Shown one piece after another: positions 1-8,922 of a stretch of 64,000 nt of DNA. Position numbers and translations under genes: made by a program. The stretch lies in contig NZ_AP018694.1 of assembly GCF_009689585.1 (NCBI RefSeq), positions 2,805,001 to 2,869,000 on the forward strand, written 5' to 3'. How positions within the stretch are numbered: the first letter of the stretch is position 1; every line of letters starts with the position of its first letter. This DNA comes from Aquipluma nitroreducens (GTDB taxonomy: Bacteria; Bacteroidota; Bacteroidia; Bacteroidales; Prolixibacteraceae). The notes beneath the pieces were generated by a model that was not told the DNA's origin, searched no databases, and saw only the letters and a list, made by a program, of their open reading frames with translations.

Positions 1-614
1 TGAGTTACGATTACAATGGTGTATTTTTCTTTCAGTTGAACGATCAGCTCTTCAATTTTCGAAGTTGATAACGGATCGAGCGCACTGGCCGGCTCGTCCA
101 TCAACACGATTTCAGGATTAACAGCCAAAGTTCGCGCAATGCAAAGCCTTTGCTGCTGTCCTCCGGATAGTCCCAGGGCTGAATCGCCCAAACGGTCTTT
201 CACTTCGTCCCAAATGGCGGCATTTTTCAGCGCTGTTTCAACAATTTCATCGAGTTGCTTTTTATCCTTCAGGCCATTGATACGCGGGCCATATGCAATG
301 TTTTCGTATATCGATTTTGCAAATGGGTTCGATTTCTGGAATACCATTCCCACCTTTTTCCGGAGGGTGACCACGTCAATGTTATGGTCGTAAATATTTA
401 TGCCGTCAATCAGTATATTTCCTTCAATTTTCACGCCGTCAATCAGGTCATTCATGCGGTTTAAGCTTCTGAGGAATGTCGATTTCCCACATCCTGACGG
501 GCCAATAAAAGCAGTCACCTTTTTCTCCGGGATTTGAATGGAAATTTTTTTCAGAGCCTGTTTTGCTCCGTAATAAAGATCCATGTTCTCGGTAAGTATT
601 TTTTCAACAGTCAT
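1..614 (-). CDS. pstB: Phosphate ABC transporter ATP-binding protein PstB (3' end outside window)
   Basis: ATPase that powers phosphate import through PstA/PstC at the cytoplasmic face. About 204 codons are visible from ATG at 614. They contain Walker [10 protein letters not shown], the Q-loop (VFQKSNPF), the ABC signature LSGGQQQR, Walker B (IVLMDEP) and the D-loop SALDP; the gene leaves the window near the H-loop. The long loop after Walker A ([12 protein letters not shown]) is typical of PstB. The start lies one base after the pstA stop, so the two are translationally linked. PhoU would be expected next but lies outside the window. Family assignment is firm. Confidence 0.95.
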   Translation of the reverse strand, partial: MTVEKILTENMDLYYGAKQALKKISIQIPEKKVTAFIGPSGCGKSTFLRSLNRMNDLIDGVKIEGNILIDGINIYDHNIDVVTLRKKVGMVFQKSNPFAKSIYENIAYGPRINGLKDKKQLDEIVETALKNAAIWDEVKDRLGDSALGLSGGQQQRLCIARTLAVNPEIVLMDEPASALDPLSTSKIEELIVQLKEKYTIVIVT

Positions 615-615
615 A

Positions 616-1524
616 TTAATTTGATTTTTTCTGTCTGATTCGGTATCGTAAAACAATGGCTGAAATATTCAGGATAAATGTAAGCGCCAAAAGAACTAAC
701 GTAGTTCCAAATTGTATGGGCAGTGTCTGATCGACATTGGCCGATTGCGTTGTCATTACATAAATGTGGTATCCTAAAACCATAAACTGGTCGCTAAATG
801 AGGCGGGAAGTGTTGCAACATAATAGGCAACCCCGGTGAAAAGAATTGGAGCAACTTCGCCAGCCCCGCGGCTAACGGCCAAAATAGTTCCGGTCATAAT
901 TCCTGAAATAGAACCCGGAAGAACGACTTTCCAGATGGTTTGCCATTTGGTAGCTCCCAACGCCAGGCTAGCCGCACGTAAATCTTTTGGAACCGTTTTC
1001 AAGGCTTCTTCAACCGAAACGATGACAACTGGCAAAGTGAGTAGCGCCATGGTTAAACTGGCCCAGAGAATATTGGGTTGTCCCCATTTTAACTGGCCGC
1101 CCATAAAGGTATTGTCCATTTCTACGCCTACAAACTTGATAAAGAAGCCCAGTCCGAACAGACCGTAAATGATGGATGGAATTACAGCCAGCGTGCGCAC
1201 AGCAAAACGAATAACCTTTGCAATAATGGCATTTTCGTTGGCATATTCGGTGAGATATATGGCAGTAATTGTACCGAACGGAACGGCGGCAACCGACATG
1301 ATTACAACCAGCAAAGCTGTTCCGTATATCGCCGGAAAGATTCCCCCTTTGGTCATTCCATCTTCAGGGAAACTGGTCAGGAATTCCCACGAGATCTGGT
1401 CTTTTCCACCGATGACAATTACGGCGATCATCACAACGATAATGGCAATAATCAGTAAGGCTGATGAAAGCGTGAGCCCTTCGATCAGAATACCTTTGAT
1501 ATTATTTTTGAAGCTCTTGATCAT
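616..1524 (-). CDS. pstA: Phosphate ABC transporter permease PstA
   Basis: Inner-membrane permease subunit of the high-affinity phosphate importer, partner of PstC. The 302-residue protein has an N-terminal membrane segment (about 18-38) and then the conserved binding-protein-dependent transport domain. The coupling helix region reads [22 protein letters not shown]. The assignment to PstA rather than PstC rests on gene order and on the PstA-like start of the core ([21 protein letters not shown]). It overlaps the upstream pstC by 4 bases (ATGA) and is followed after one base by pstB. Length is normal for the family. Confidence 0.95.
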   Translation of the reverse strand: MIKSFKNNIKGILIEGLTLSSALLIIAIIVVMIAVIVIGGKDQISWEFLTSFPEDGMTKGGIFPAIYGTALLVVIMSVAAVPFGTITAIYLTEYANENAIIAKVIRFAVRTLAVIPSIIYGLFGLGFFIKFVGVEMDNTFMGGQLKWGQPNILWASLTMALLTLPVVIVSVEEALKTVPKDLRAASLALGATKWQTIWKVVLPGSISGIMTGTILAVSRGAGEVAPILFTGVAYYVATLPASFSDQFMVLGYHIYVMTTQSANVDQTLPIQFGTTLVLLALTFILNISAIVLRYRIRQKKSN

Positions 1525-2756
1525 TTTCCCTGTATTCTTTTCATTAATTTTCCTTTCACGTAGAATTCAGCAATGGCATTCAGGATAAAAGTGAAGATGA
1601 ACAACAACGATCCGATGAGAAAGAGCACATTGTAATGGGTATCGCCAAAAACCACTTCGGCCATTTCGGCGCCAATGGTGGCTGCTAGTGTGCGAACCGA
1701 TTCGAACGGATTTAAACCCATTAGTGCTGCATTACCGGTTGCCATTAAGGCAATCATGGTTTCGCCAAAAACGCGGCCAATTCCAAGAAGTACCGCGGCA
1801 AAAATTCCGGGAGTAGCTGCCGGTAGAATGACAAAAAATGCAGTCTGCCATTTGGAGGCTCCCAAGGCCAGGCTGGCTTCGTTAAACGTTTTCGGAACGG
1901 CGGTAAGCGCATCTTCGGTAATGGTGAAAATAATCGGGATAGCTGCAATACCCATCGCAATACCTCCAACAAACGAGTTTAGGCGGGTATCGTAATGAAA
2001 CATACTTTGCAGAAAAGAAGCCAGCACCATCAAGGCAAAAAAACCAATCACTACTGACGGAAATCCGGCCAGCAGTTCGATGGTTGGTTTTATAATTTCT
2101 TTCATCCGCCGGCTTGCAAACGACGCGGTGTACAATGCGGCCAGAATAGCAATGGGTGCGGCAAATAAAATGGAAATAATGGTAATCTTAAATGTTCCTA
2201 TTATTAGAGCGATAATCCCATAACGGGGATTTTCCGAAACTGGCACCCAGTCTTTAGTCAACAACGATTTGAGCGCGCTCCGATTGTCGTCGAAACCACT
2301 TCCGGCGCTAACGGTATAGCTTTTATCAGAATCAGCAGATTGAGATGACTTATCGGTCACTTCACCATAAGTTTCCTGAACGTTGCTGTCCGCTGATTGG
2401 TCTGTCACTTCCCCGTAAGTCTCCTGAACATCCGGAGCGTTCGATTTATCTGTCACCTCTCCATATGTTTCCTGAACATCCGGAGCGTTCGACTGATCGG
2501 TTACATCACCGTACGTTTCCTGCGCTTCAGCCGAGGCTTCAATTTTTGCAGGCGCTTTTCCTGACTTGAAAATTGGGAGGGATTCCCTGAATACAAAAAT
2601 GAAAATCAGGACAACGATCGTGATTGACAAATAAGCAACCCCTTTGATTATTTTCTCGGCCAGATAATCGCTCCACCTGAATTTTCGTTGGGTAATGTCG
2701 ATCAGGCCAGAACTATTTTCCGTTGATTTTTTCCCCTTTTTGGTTTTTTTTGTCAT
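1521..2756 (-). CDS. pstC: Phosphate ABC transporter permease PstC with repeat insert
   Basis: Inner-membrane permease partner of PstA. I choose ATG at 2756 (MTKKTKKGKK) over the longer GTG at 2783, because the nine extra residues look unlike a permease start. That gives 411 residues, long for PstC, which is usually nearer 300. The excess is a hydrophilic insert between TM1 and the transport core. The insert carries four tandem copies of a unit with core QETYGEVTD and should face the periplasm. The core shows the coupling-helix motif FNEASLALGASKWQTAFFVILP. The gene overlaps pstA by 4 bases; pstS lies 90 bases upstream. Confidence 0.93.
   Translation of the reverse strand: MTKKTKKGKKSTENSSGLIDITQRKFRWSDYLAEKIIKGVAYLSITIVVLIFIFVFRESLPIFKSGKAPAKIEASAEAQETYGDVTDQSNAPDVQETYGEVTDKSNAPDVQETYGEVTDQSADSNVQETYGEVTDKSSQSADSDKSYTVSAGSGFDDNRSALKSLLTKDWVPVSENPRYGIIALIIGTFKITIISILFAAPIAILAALYTASFASRRMKEIIKPTIELLAGFPSVVIGFFALMVLASFLQSMFHYDTRLNSFVGGIAMGIAAIPIIFTITEDALTAVPKTFNEASLALGASKWQTAFFVILPAATPGIFAAVLLGIGRVFGETMIALMATGNAALMGLNPFESVRTLAATIGAEMAEVVFGDTHYNVLFLIGSLLFIFTFILNAIAEFYVKGKLMKRIQGK
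2328..2525 (-). repeat. In-frame tandem repeat inside pstC
   Basis: Four successive units, the first three 48 bp (16 codons) and the last slightly longer, encode QETYGDVTDQSNAPD-like repeats. Variation is mostly D/E, K/Q and the NAPD/ADSN linker. The repeats lie between TM1 and the transport domain of PstC, so they are predicted to be an acidic periplasmic loop. Copy-number change by slippage would keep the frame. Confidence 0.9.
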
Positions 2757-2846
2757 AAATCGAAGATGTAGTTCAAAAAACACACTATACCTAAGTTCCT
2801 AAGAAAAAACTTAGGAACTTAGGTAATCGAGTATTTAGATGCTTTT

Positions 2847-3686
2847 TTATTTTACCGGGAAATAACCAACTTCAACAACCATTTTTTGACCTTCAGGACT
2901 TAAAATCCAGTCAATGTATTTTTTGAGTTCTCCAGTTGGCTTGTTTTTCAGATACATAAATAAGTAGCGGCTAATTGGATACTGGCCGTTTTTGATTGTT
3001 TCGGCATTGGCTGCATACGCCGGGCTGTTTTCATCCTTTTTTACTTTACAGATTTCAATGCCTTCGGCATAAGCTGCTCCACCGTAACCGATTCCGTTTG
3101 GATCTTTCTTCACTGCATTTACCACAGCAGCAGTTCCTGGCAAGGTCTGGCAATTTGAAGCATAATCGCCTTTCACCACGTTTTCCTGAAAGAAAACATA
3201 AGTACCTGAGCTGTTTTCGCGACCATACAGTTTAATGTCAGCATCAGCGCCACCAACTTGTTTCCAGTTTGTGATTTTGCCACTGAACATGTCGCCCAAT
3301 TGTTTAATGGTCAATTCTTTTACCTTGTTCGAAGGATTCAGGTAAACGGTGATTCCGTCTTTAGCACAGGCGACTTCAACACCAAGCGTATTGTATCTGG
3401 CTTTCAATTTGTCTTTTTCCGATGCTTTCATTTTACGGCTGGCATTGGCAATGTCGGTAGCTCCATTAATTAAAGCCGAGATTCCAACTCCGGAACCACC
3501 TCCGGTTACCTGAATGGCTGTGTTTGGATTGCTTTTCATGTAAACTTCGGCCCATTTCTGAGCAAGAATAACCAAGGTATCAGAACCCTTTACTACAATT
3601 TTATTGCTGGCAGGTGCGAAAGCGAAACCTACCATACCCAATAAAATGGCGATTATTGCAAACTTTTTAATATTCAATGTTTTCAT
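2847..3686 (-). CDS. pstS: Phosphate-binding protein PstS
   Basis: Periplasmic phosphate-binding protein feeding PstCA. The 279-residue sequence starts with a signal peptide (MKTLNIKKFAIIAILLGMVG, likely cleaved near AFA). It then shows the PstS family fold: VVKGSDTLVILAQKWAE near the N-terminus, GGGSGVGISALINGATDIANASR (phosphate-binding loops), GRENSSGTYVFF, and TLPGTAAVVNAVKKDPNGIGYGG. The gene sits 34 bases after the porin stop and upstream of pstC, so it is probably co-transcribed from the porin promoter. Its shorter form without extra domains is common in Bacteroidota. Confidence 0.95.
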   Translation of the reverse strand: MKTLNIKKFAIIAILLGMVGFAFAPASNKIVVKGSDTLVILAQKWAEVYMKSNPNTAIQVTGGGSGVGISALINGATDIANASRKMKASEKDKLKARYNTLGVEVACAKDGITVYLNPSNKVKELTIKQLGDMFSGKITNWKQVGGADADIKLYGRENSSGTYVFFQENVVKGDYASNCQTLPGTAAVVNAVKKDPNGIGYGGAAYAEGIEICKVKKDENSPAYAANAETIKNGQYPISRYLFMYLKNKPTGELKKYIDWILSPEGQKMVVEVGYFPVK

Positions 3687-3720
3687 TTTCTTCTGTTTTT
3701 AATATTGTTATAATTTTCAA

Positions 3721-5088
3721 TTAAAATTTAGCCTGAATTCTAAACGTCAAAACGTTGTTGTTAACATTCTTGCTGTAGTCGAGTCCGTTTTTTACAACAG
3801 TTCCATCAGCTTTGGTATAGTTTTCGGTCAGTAGTCCGGCAGCGCTCACTTTTTCATTATTTACAATGTCGTAGTTTAACGAAATGCGGATGTTGTCGTC
3901 GAAATAGTGATGTAATGCAAAACCGAAAGTTGTAGTAGCCAGGTCGCTTTTACCACTTACCCTGTTTTTTAAAGTAGTAGCATCAGCCGAAGTGTATTTT
4001 GCAATGGTAACATCCTTACCGGTAATGTCGGTATTCGGATCGTAGTAGTCGTAACGGAACGAAAACTGGTTTTTATTACCCAGATTCTTAATCCAGTAGA
4101 GGTAATATCCGGAGAAATTATTCTGAAAATTGGCAACTCCCGGAATAGCGGCTGTTGTTCCTGATGCAGCAACCGGAGAATAACCAATTGAAGCATTTTT
4201 TCCGGCAAGGTATTCGCCTTTCAACGACATTCCACCTAAAACGTCAGCAAACAACTGGAACTCGCCACCAAACCAATTCCTTTGAACGGCATCGCCAACA
4301 TTAATATCTTTAATGGTAGTATAGTCGCTGCTTAAAGTCTTCAGGGCATTCGATTTTAATGATCCGAAGTAGCCGCTGGCACCAAAATCAAGTCCGCCGA
4401 AACTTCCTAAACTTAAGTTGTAAGTAGCGCGAATCATGACGTCCTTATAGTTATCAAAATCTTTGTTCTCATTGCTGTTCAGGTTTGTTCCTGCGTTGTT
4501 GGCAATGGTTAACCCATCATTACCATTCAGCAAAGCCAGTTGCACATGAACCGGGGTATTTTCAGGATTATATTCGAGTTTAGCTCCAAGTGCGTATTCG
4601 CCTGGATATAAAGTGCGAATGATTAATGAACGTTCAAGGTTTTCAAGCTGACCCGATGAGTACTCAACTTCGTAGTTCGGGCGATTAAATTTACCCATCC
4701 ACAGGCTAAACGATTTAGTCCAGCGGTCGTTTAAAACAACATAGGCCTCGCGTAAAGAAACTGAGCCTGGTAAAAAATCAGGTTGCAACAGAAATTTCAC
4801 TCCGTCGGCTGCCTGATAAGTGAATTTTAATCTGGCACGTCGTAGAGAAAGATAATTTGTAGGCTGAGCGTTCAGACTTTCAAAATGTTGATACTGTGCC
4901 TGCATATAACCTGAAACTTTAATCTTGGTAAGTTTCGATAGATCAGCTTCATCATTTGCGAGCCGTTCAATCAATCCTTCTACTTTGTCATTTACTTCAG
5001 TTAGCTTTTCGTTGACAGTTGCTTCCTGAGCATTTGCATTAAAAAACCATAGAGATAAGAGCAATAAAGCAATCAAACTTTTTCTCAT
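3721..5088 (-). CDS. Phosphate-selective porin (Porin_O_P family)
   Basis: Outer-membrane beta-barrel expected to admit phosphate or polyphosphate, of the OprP/OprO-like Porin_O_P family. It has 455 residues with signal peptide MRKSLIALLLLSLWFFNANA. A short coiled-coil-like stretch (about 25-50, NEKLTEVNDKVEGLIERL) comes before the barrel. Barrel strands such as KVSGYMQAQYQHFE and LSLRRARLKFTYQ follow, and the chain ends in Phe (LTFRIQAKF), as outer-membrane barrels do. It is the first gene of the run into pstS-pstC-pstA-pstB and has a strong Pho-box-like array about 56-104 bases upstream. Substrate specificity is inferred from context. Confidence 0.88.
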   Translation of the reverse strand: MRKSLIALLLLSLWFFNANAQEATVNEKLTEVNDKVEGLIERLANDEADLSKLTKIKVSGYMQAQYQHFESLNAQPTNYLSLRRARLKFTYQAADGVKFLLQPDFLPGSVSLREAYVVLNDRWTKSFSLWMGKFNRPNYEVEYSSGQLENLERSLIIRTLYPGEYALGAKLEYNPENTPVHVQLALLNGNDGLTIANNAGTNLNSNENKDFDNYKDVMIRATYNLSLGSFGGLDFGASGYFGSLKSNALKTLSSDYTTIKDINVGDAVQRNWFGGEFQLFADVLGGMSLKGEYLAGKNASIGYSPVAASGTTAAIPGVANFQNNFSGYYLYWIKNLGNKNQFSFRYDYYDPNTDITGKDVTIAKYTSADATTLKNRVSGKSDLATTTFGFALHHYFDDNIRISLNYDIVNNEKVSAAGLLTENYTKADGTVVKNGLDYSKNVNNNVLTFRIQAKF

Positions 5089-5143
5089 GTTTCAATATTA
5101 GATTTTACTTGTTAAAAAACGATGTAAATTTTCTCCTATATTG

Positions 5144-5192
5144 TTACAGTTCGATTACACATTTATTAATTGTATGTTACAGAAATGTTATA
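5144..5192 (-). promoter_or_regulatory. Pho-box-like array of five 11-bp phased repeats
   Basis: On the plus strand, TTACA at 5144, TTACA at 5155, TTAAT at 5166, TTACA at 5177 and TTATA at 5188 are spaced exactly 11 bases apart. Read on the coding strand of the porin this is a series of TGTAA cores, two of them within CTGTAAC. That resembles the PhoB box (11-bp direct repeats with CTGTCAT-type cores). The array lies 56-104 bases upstream of the porin start. A shorter pair (TTATT at 5229, TTACA at 5240) lies near the end of phnW. PhoB binding is inferred. Confidence 0.7.
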
Positions 5193-5262
5193 TGCCTGAT
5201 TTTCAGTACAGATATTGAATATTTGAGATTATTAAAATGTTACAGACGGATAAAAAGTGCAA

Positions 5263-6384
5263 TTATTCGCCAAGCAAATCGGTCGTCTGAATTCCCATTT
5301 CGTTCAGAACGTCTGCTATTGCCAGCAATAGTTTCTCAATGTCTTCCAAAAACAGTTGACCAATATTTCCAATCCTGAAGCAGTTGGTATCGCTCAATTT
5401 TCCCTGGTAAATCACTTGTCTGCGCTGATGCAGGCTTTCGTAGAATTGCGTAAAATCGAAATCCGCATGGTCGGGAAATAGAAATGACGTGATGATATAT
5501 CCCTGATCTTTTTTATCCAGGTACGTTTTTAATCCGAGGGCTTCGGTTCCCTTCATCAATCGGCGATAGTTTTTCTGGTAACGTTCAGATCGTTTTGCAA
5601 CTCCGCCTTCAGTTTTGAGTTCATCAATAGCTTTACGAAAGGCTAAAATGGATTGGATGGGCGGAGTGAAACGAAACTGGTTGCTCTTTTTCATATCGAT
5701 CCACTGGCTGTATAAATCGAGAGAAACGGTTCTGGCTTGTCCTGCGCATCTTTCGAGCGATTCTGATTTTGCAATCACAAACGAAAACCCTGGAACCCCT
5801 TCGATACATTTGTTTGACGAAGAAATCAGGAAATCAATGTCCAGTGCCTTTAGGTCGATTGGTACAGCGCCAAAGCTGCTCATGGCATCCACTATAAATA
5901 TTTTGCTGAATTTTTTTGCCAGTAGGCCGATTCCTTCAATGTTGTTAAAAATGCCGGTTGTGGTTTCGCAATGAACAAGGGCGATGTGCGTTATCGTTTC
6001 ATCGTCGAGCAGAATTTCTTCGGCATCATCAACCGAAGGGACTACATTTTCTTTGTATTTTAAAGTCGTTGTCCGGATTCCATAAACATTGGCCATTTGC
6101 TTCATACGGTCGCCATAAGCGCCATTGGTTAGAATCAGTAAATGCCCAAAACTGGGAATGACGGTCGAAACAACCGATTCAACCCCGAAAGTTCCTGAAC
6201 CCTGCATCAGCACAGTATCGTATCCATCTTCCGGGGATACCCCGGCAATGTTCAGCAATTCATTTCGTATTTCCTTTACCACTTCCAGAAACTCTTTGTC
6301 GCGCGAACCCATGTCGTGAAGCATGGCTTCTTTTACTGATTGTTTTGTATTTAGTGGCCCTGGGGTAAATAATTTATTGTCCAT
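5263..6384 (-). CDS. phnW: 2-aminoethylphosphonate:pyruvate aminotransferase PhnW
   Basis: PLP enzyme that converts 2-aminoethylphosphonate plus pyruvate to phosphonoacetaldehyde plus alanine in the cytoplasm. The 373-residue protein starts with LFTPGPLNTKQSVKEAMLHDMGSRD, a signature of this class V aminotransferase subgroup. VDAMSSFGAVPID contains the PLP-binding Asp (D166), and SSSNKCIEGVPGFSFVIA carries the Schiff-base lysine (K192). It lies 11 bases downstream of the MFS transporter stop and is the last gene of the phnX-phosphatase-MFS-phnW run. PhnX in the same run supplies the next step, which strongly supports the call. Confidence 0.93.
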   Translation of the reverse strand: MDNKLFTPGPLNTKQSVKEAMLHDMGSRDKEFLEVVKEIRNELLNIAGVSPEDGYDTVLMQGSGTFGVESVVSTVIPSFGHLLILTNGAYGDRMKQMANVYGIRTTTLKYKENVVPSVDDAEEILLDDETITHIALVHCETTTGIFNNIEGIGLLAKKFSKIFIVDAMSSFGAVPIDLKALDIDFLISSSNKCIEGVPGFSFVIAKSESLERCAGQARTVSLDLYSQWIDMKKSNQFRFTPPIQSILAFRKAIDELKTEGGVAKRSERYQKNYRRLMKGTEALGLKTYLDKKDQGYIITSFLFPDHADFDFTQFYESLHQRRQVIYQGKLSDTNCFRIGNIGQLFLEDIEKLLLAIADVLNEMGIQTTDLLGE

Positions 6385-6395
6385 ATTGATTGGTG

Positions 6396-7718
6396 TTATT
6401 CGATTACTGTTGATAATTCCGGAGTTTGGATTTGTGTATTCTCCGGTTCAGCTTCCTGATTTTCTTTTCCGTAGTTCCATTTCAGGATGAGCAAAAAGGC
6501 TGCGATTAAGGTTACGATTACAAACAATCCAAAAAGCGCATCCCATCCGTATTTGCCGGAGACATAAGCCACAGCTACAGGCGAAAGCAACTGCCCGGCT
6601 GATCCGACTCCGTTAATCACTCCGGCAGCAAGCGCGGCTCCGTGATTTTTCCCGAAGTCCATGGCTGCTGCTCCCGACATGATTGAGTCTGGTCCATAGG
6701 TGAAAAAGCCAATCAATCCGATTGAAACGATGGTTGGAACGATGCCGAGCGGACTGAGATGAGGTTGCAAATACAGCACAAAAGCTAAACAGAAAAGCAT
6801 GATTGAGCTAATGGGGAAACGGCGCGATTTAAAAAGGTAATCGGAAGCATAACCGGCGGCAAGTATGCCAAAAAAGCCGAAAGCCTCGTAAGCAATTGAG
6901 GTGTATCCGGCCTGCTGGTCGGAATATTTGAGGGCTTCCGACAAATACAATGGAAGCCAGAAAAGGAAAGCGTATCGGGTAAACTTGACGAAGAAATACA
7001 TGATTGCAGCAATCCAAACAGCTCCATTTTTCAGTACAGCCAACTGAGCCGTTTTTTCTTTTCGTTTACCTTTTGGCGTATCTGTACTTTTTTCGAAGGA
7101 TTCGAGATTCACGTCGGTTGGACTATTACGAGCCATCAGGATGTAAACCAGCGAAATGAGCAGCAGCAGTATGGAAGGAGCCAGAAATGCCCGACGCCAC
7201 GACAAATTCGCCATGATAATCTGATTGGAGAGCCAATAAGTGGCGAAAGCTGTTGCAGCCATCCCACCAATCACATAACAAGTAGTCCAGTACGACATCA
7301 CTACGCCACGTTCTTTCTTTTTAAACCAGGGAGTCAGGTTCTTGATCAGCCCCGACCAACCCGACGATTGCCCGAAACCATTTAATCCCATCAGGAAAAG
7401 AAAAGAACCAACGGTTCCCATCCAACCCATCATCAGGTTTGAAATAACCGAAAGCAAAAGCCCGATGCCAACAATCAAGCGTGGGCCGTGGCGGTCGCTC
7501 AGGTAGCCGTTCAGAAACTGGCCAATCATGTACATGAGGCTGTAAACGGTAATTACAACTGCAAATTCATCTTTCGAGGTGTGCAGTTCGCGGCTCAATA
7601 CCGGCATGACTACACTGAAATTTTTACGGCAAAAATACATTCCGAAATAAGCGAGCCAGGTTACTGAAAATATTTGCAACCTCCACCTTTTCATTTCGGG
7701 CGAAATAGCTTTGGCCAT
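6396..7718 (-). CDS. MFS transporter, organophosphate:phosphate antiporter (GlpT/UhpT) type
   Basis: Inner-membrane carrier with about 12 predicted TM segments over 440 residues. It resembles the OPA family: RKNFSVVMP (R31) and TRYAFLFWLPLYL (R247) match the positions of the two phosphate-binding arginines of GlpT, and GYLSDRHGPR matches the family loop motif. Its place between an exported phosphatase-superfamily enzyme (3-base gap) and phnW (11-base gap) makes a phosphonate such as 2-aminoethylphosphonate, or a phosphonate ester, the likely substrate. That would make it the inner-membrane importer of the pathway, since no PhnCDE ABC system is visible. Substrate is inferred. Confidence 0.8.
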   Translation of the reverse strand: MAKAISPEMKRWRLQIFSVTWLAYFGMYFCRKNFSVVMPVLSRELHTSKDEFAVVITVYSLMYMIGQFLNGYLSDRHGPRLIVGIGLLLSVISNLMMGWMGTVGSFLFLMGLNGFGQSSGWSGLIKNLTPWFKKKERGVVMSYWTTCYVIGGMAATAFATYWLSNQIIMANLSWRRAFLAPSILLLLISLVYILMARNSPTDVNLESFEKSTDTPKGKRKEKTAQLAVLKNGAVWIAAIMYFFVKFTRYAFLFWLPLYLSEALKYSDQQAGYTSIAYEAFGFFGILAAGYASDYLFKSRRFPISSIMLFCLAFVLYLQPHLSPLGIVPTIVSIGLIGFFTYGPDSIMSGAAAMDFGKNHGAALAAGVINGVGSAGQLLSPVAVAYVSGKYGWDALFGLFVIVTLIAAFLLILKWNYGKENQEAEPENTQIQTPELSTVIE

Positions 7719-7721
7719 GTT

Positions 7722-8810
7722 TTATTTGGTATAAATATCCCAGATCGGTTTACCCATTGGATGCTCAGCCGTAAATTCCAGTCCAAGCAAAGCAGCAATT
7801 GTTGCGGCGTATTGCCTTTGGTACAATTGCTCTGTCGTCTTTACTTCGCCCATTGTTTTGGTGTCGGGGCCAATTACGGCGAGCCAGGTTTCACCCGAGT
7901 CTTTAATGTCCTGGCCATGATCTTTCCATTGGTCTTTAATTGCATCTCCTCTGCCATGGTCGCAGGTGATAATCAGGGTGGTTTTGTTTTTATATTGAGG
8001 GTTGGATTGTACGATGGACCAAATATCAGCAAGCATGGCATCTTCGGCATGGGCGCTGTTCAGGTATTGATCATACATTCCGGCGTGTGCCAGATCATCG
8101 GTTTCGTCAAACGCAATGTAAAGTATCCGGGGATGATAAGCTTTAAGGTATTCGCGTCCTGCCATATAAGTAATCACATCGGGACGAACGCCGACAGGCC
8201 GTGGTGCTAGAGACTGAAGGTCGTTGATCAATTTCAGATTTGAATTCTTGAAATTGATCGTGTCGGTATCAGAATTTACATAAATACCACTTCTCGGCTC
8301 GTTCAAAATGTATGGAAAAGCATCCCACGAGCTGAAAACAGCTACTTTACCTTTAAATTCTTTCTGCTGGTTAATAAACTCGAGTACATTGGTGTTTTTA
8401 TTCATTACCTTATCGTTCGAATTTACTGTCGGATCGGCGTATCCGGTTAGCATTTCATTGTATCCGGGATACGAAAACTGATATGGATTAGCCACATTTA
8501 CTTTGCTTCCGGCATTCCGGTTTCCGTGCAATTGCCCATTCTGTGCGACAACATTCCAAATGAACGGGAAAAGCATGCGCCGCCGTACTTCTAAATTATC
8601 GTTCCAGAAGCTTGCCGCCGTTCCGTCGTAATCTCTGGTGTAGTTTTTATTTTTCAGCAAGGTTGAATCGGCGCCACCAAATACTTCTTGCCAGCGCAGA
8701 CCATCAAGAGTTACCAGGATGATGTTCTCTGTTTTTGTTTGCGCCTGTATTTTGTCGATTGAGAATTGGCCGAACAGGATGAATACGAAAAGTGCTATTC
8801 TATTTTTCAT
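7722..8810 (-). CDS. Exported alkaline-phosphatase-superfamily hydrolase
   Basis: The 362-residue protein has a signal peptide (about 1-23, ending IQAQ) and a type I phosphodiesterase/phosphatase fold. Metal-ligand motifs visible are ILVTLDGLRWQEVFGG (D36), YIAFDETDDLAHAGMYD and TLIITCDHGRGD. The likely nucleophile region is FSYPGYNEMLTGYAD, with Ser113 where many relatives have Thr. It sits in the phosphonate gene run, so it may release phosphate or a phosphonate from an ester outside the inner membrane. A phosphonoacetate hydrolase role is possible, but no phosphonoacetaldehyde dehydrogenase is present, which argues against that. Exact substrate unknown. Confidence 0.8.
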   Translation of the reverse strand: MKNRIALFVFILFGQFSIDKIQAQTKTENIILVTLDGLRWQEVFGGADSTLLKNKNYTRDYDGTAASFWNDNLEVRRRMLFPFIWNVVAQNGQLHGNRNAGSKVNVANPYQFSYPGYNEMLTGYADPTVNSNDKVMNKNTNVLEFINQQKEFKGKVAVFSSWDAFPYILNEPRSGIYVNSDTDTINFKNSNLKLINDLQSLAPRPVGVRPDVITYMAGREYLKAYHPRILYIAFDETDDLAHAGMYDQYLNSAHAEDAMLADIWSIVQSNPQYKNKTTLIITCDHGRGDAIKDQWKDHGQDIKDSGETWLAVIGPDTKTMGEVKTTEQLYQRQYAATIAALLGLEFTAEHPMGKPIWDIYTK

Positions 8811-8857
8811 GTGTTTATAATTTGTTTTTTAATTGCCACATGGAACTCCCAAATAAT

Positions 8858-8877
8858 CATTCTCCAGTGTGAGAATG
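8858..8877. other. Small hairpin between phnX and the phosphatase gene
   Basis: A perfect 7-bp inverted repeat CATTCTC / GAGAATG with a 6-base loop lies in the 112-base gap between the phnX stop and the start of the exported phosphatase. No clear U-run follows on the minus strand. It may be an mRNA processing or attenuation hairpin rather than a full terminator. Confidence 0.4.
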
Positions 8878-8922
8878 GTTTTCTCATGGTCGTTTCATGG
8901 GATATTTAATGTTAGACAAGTT

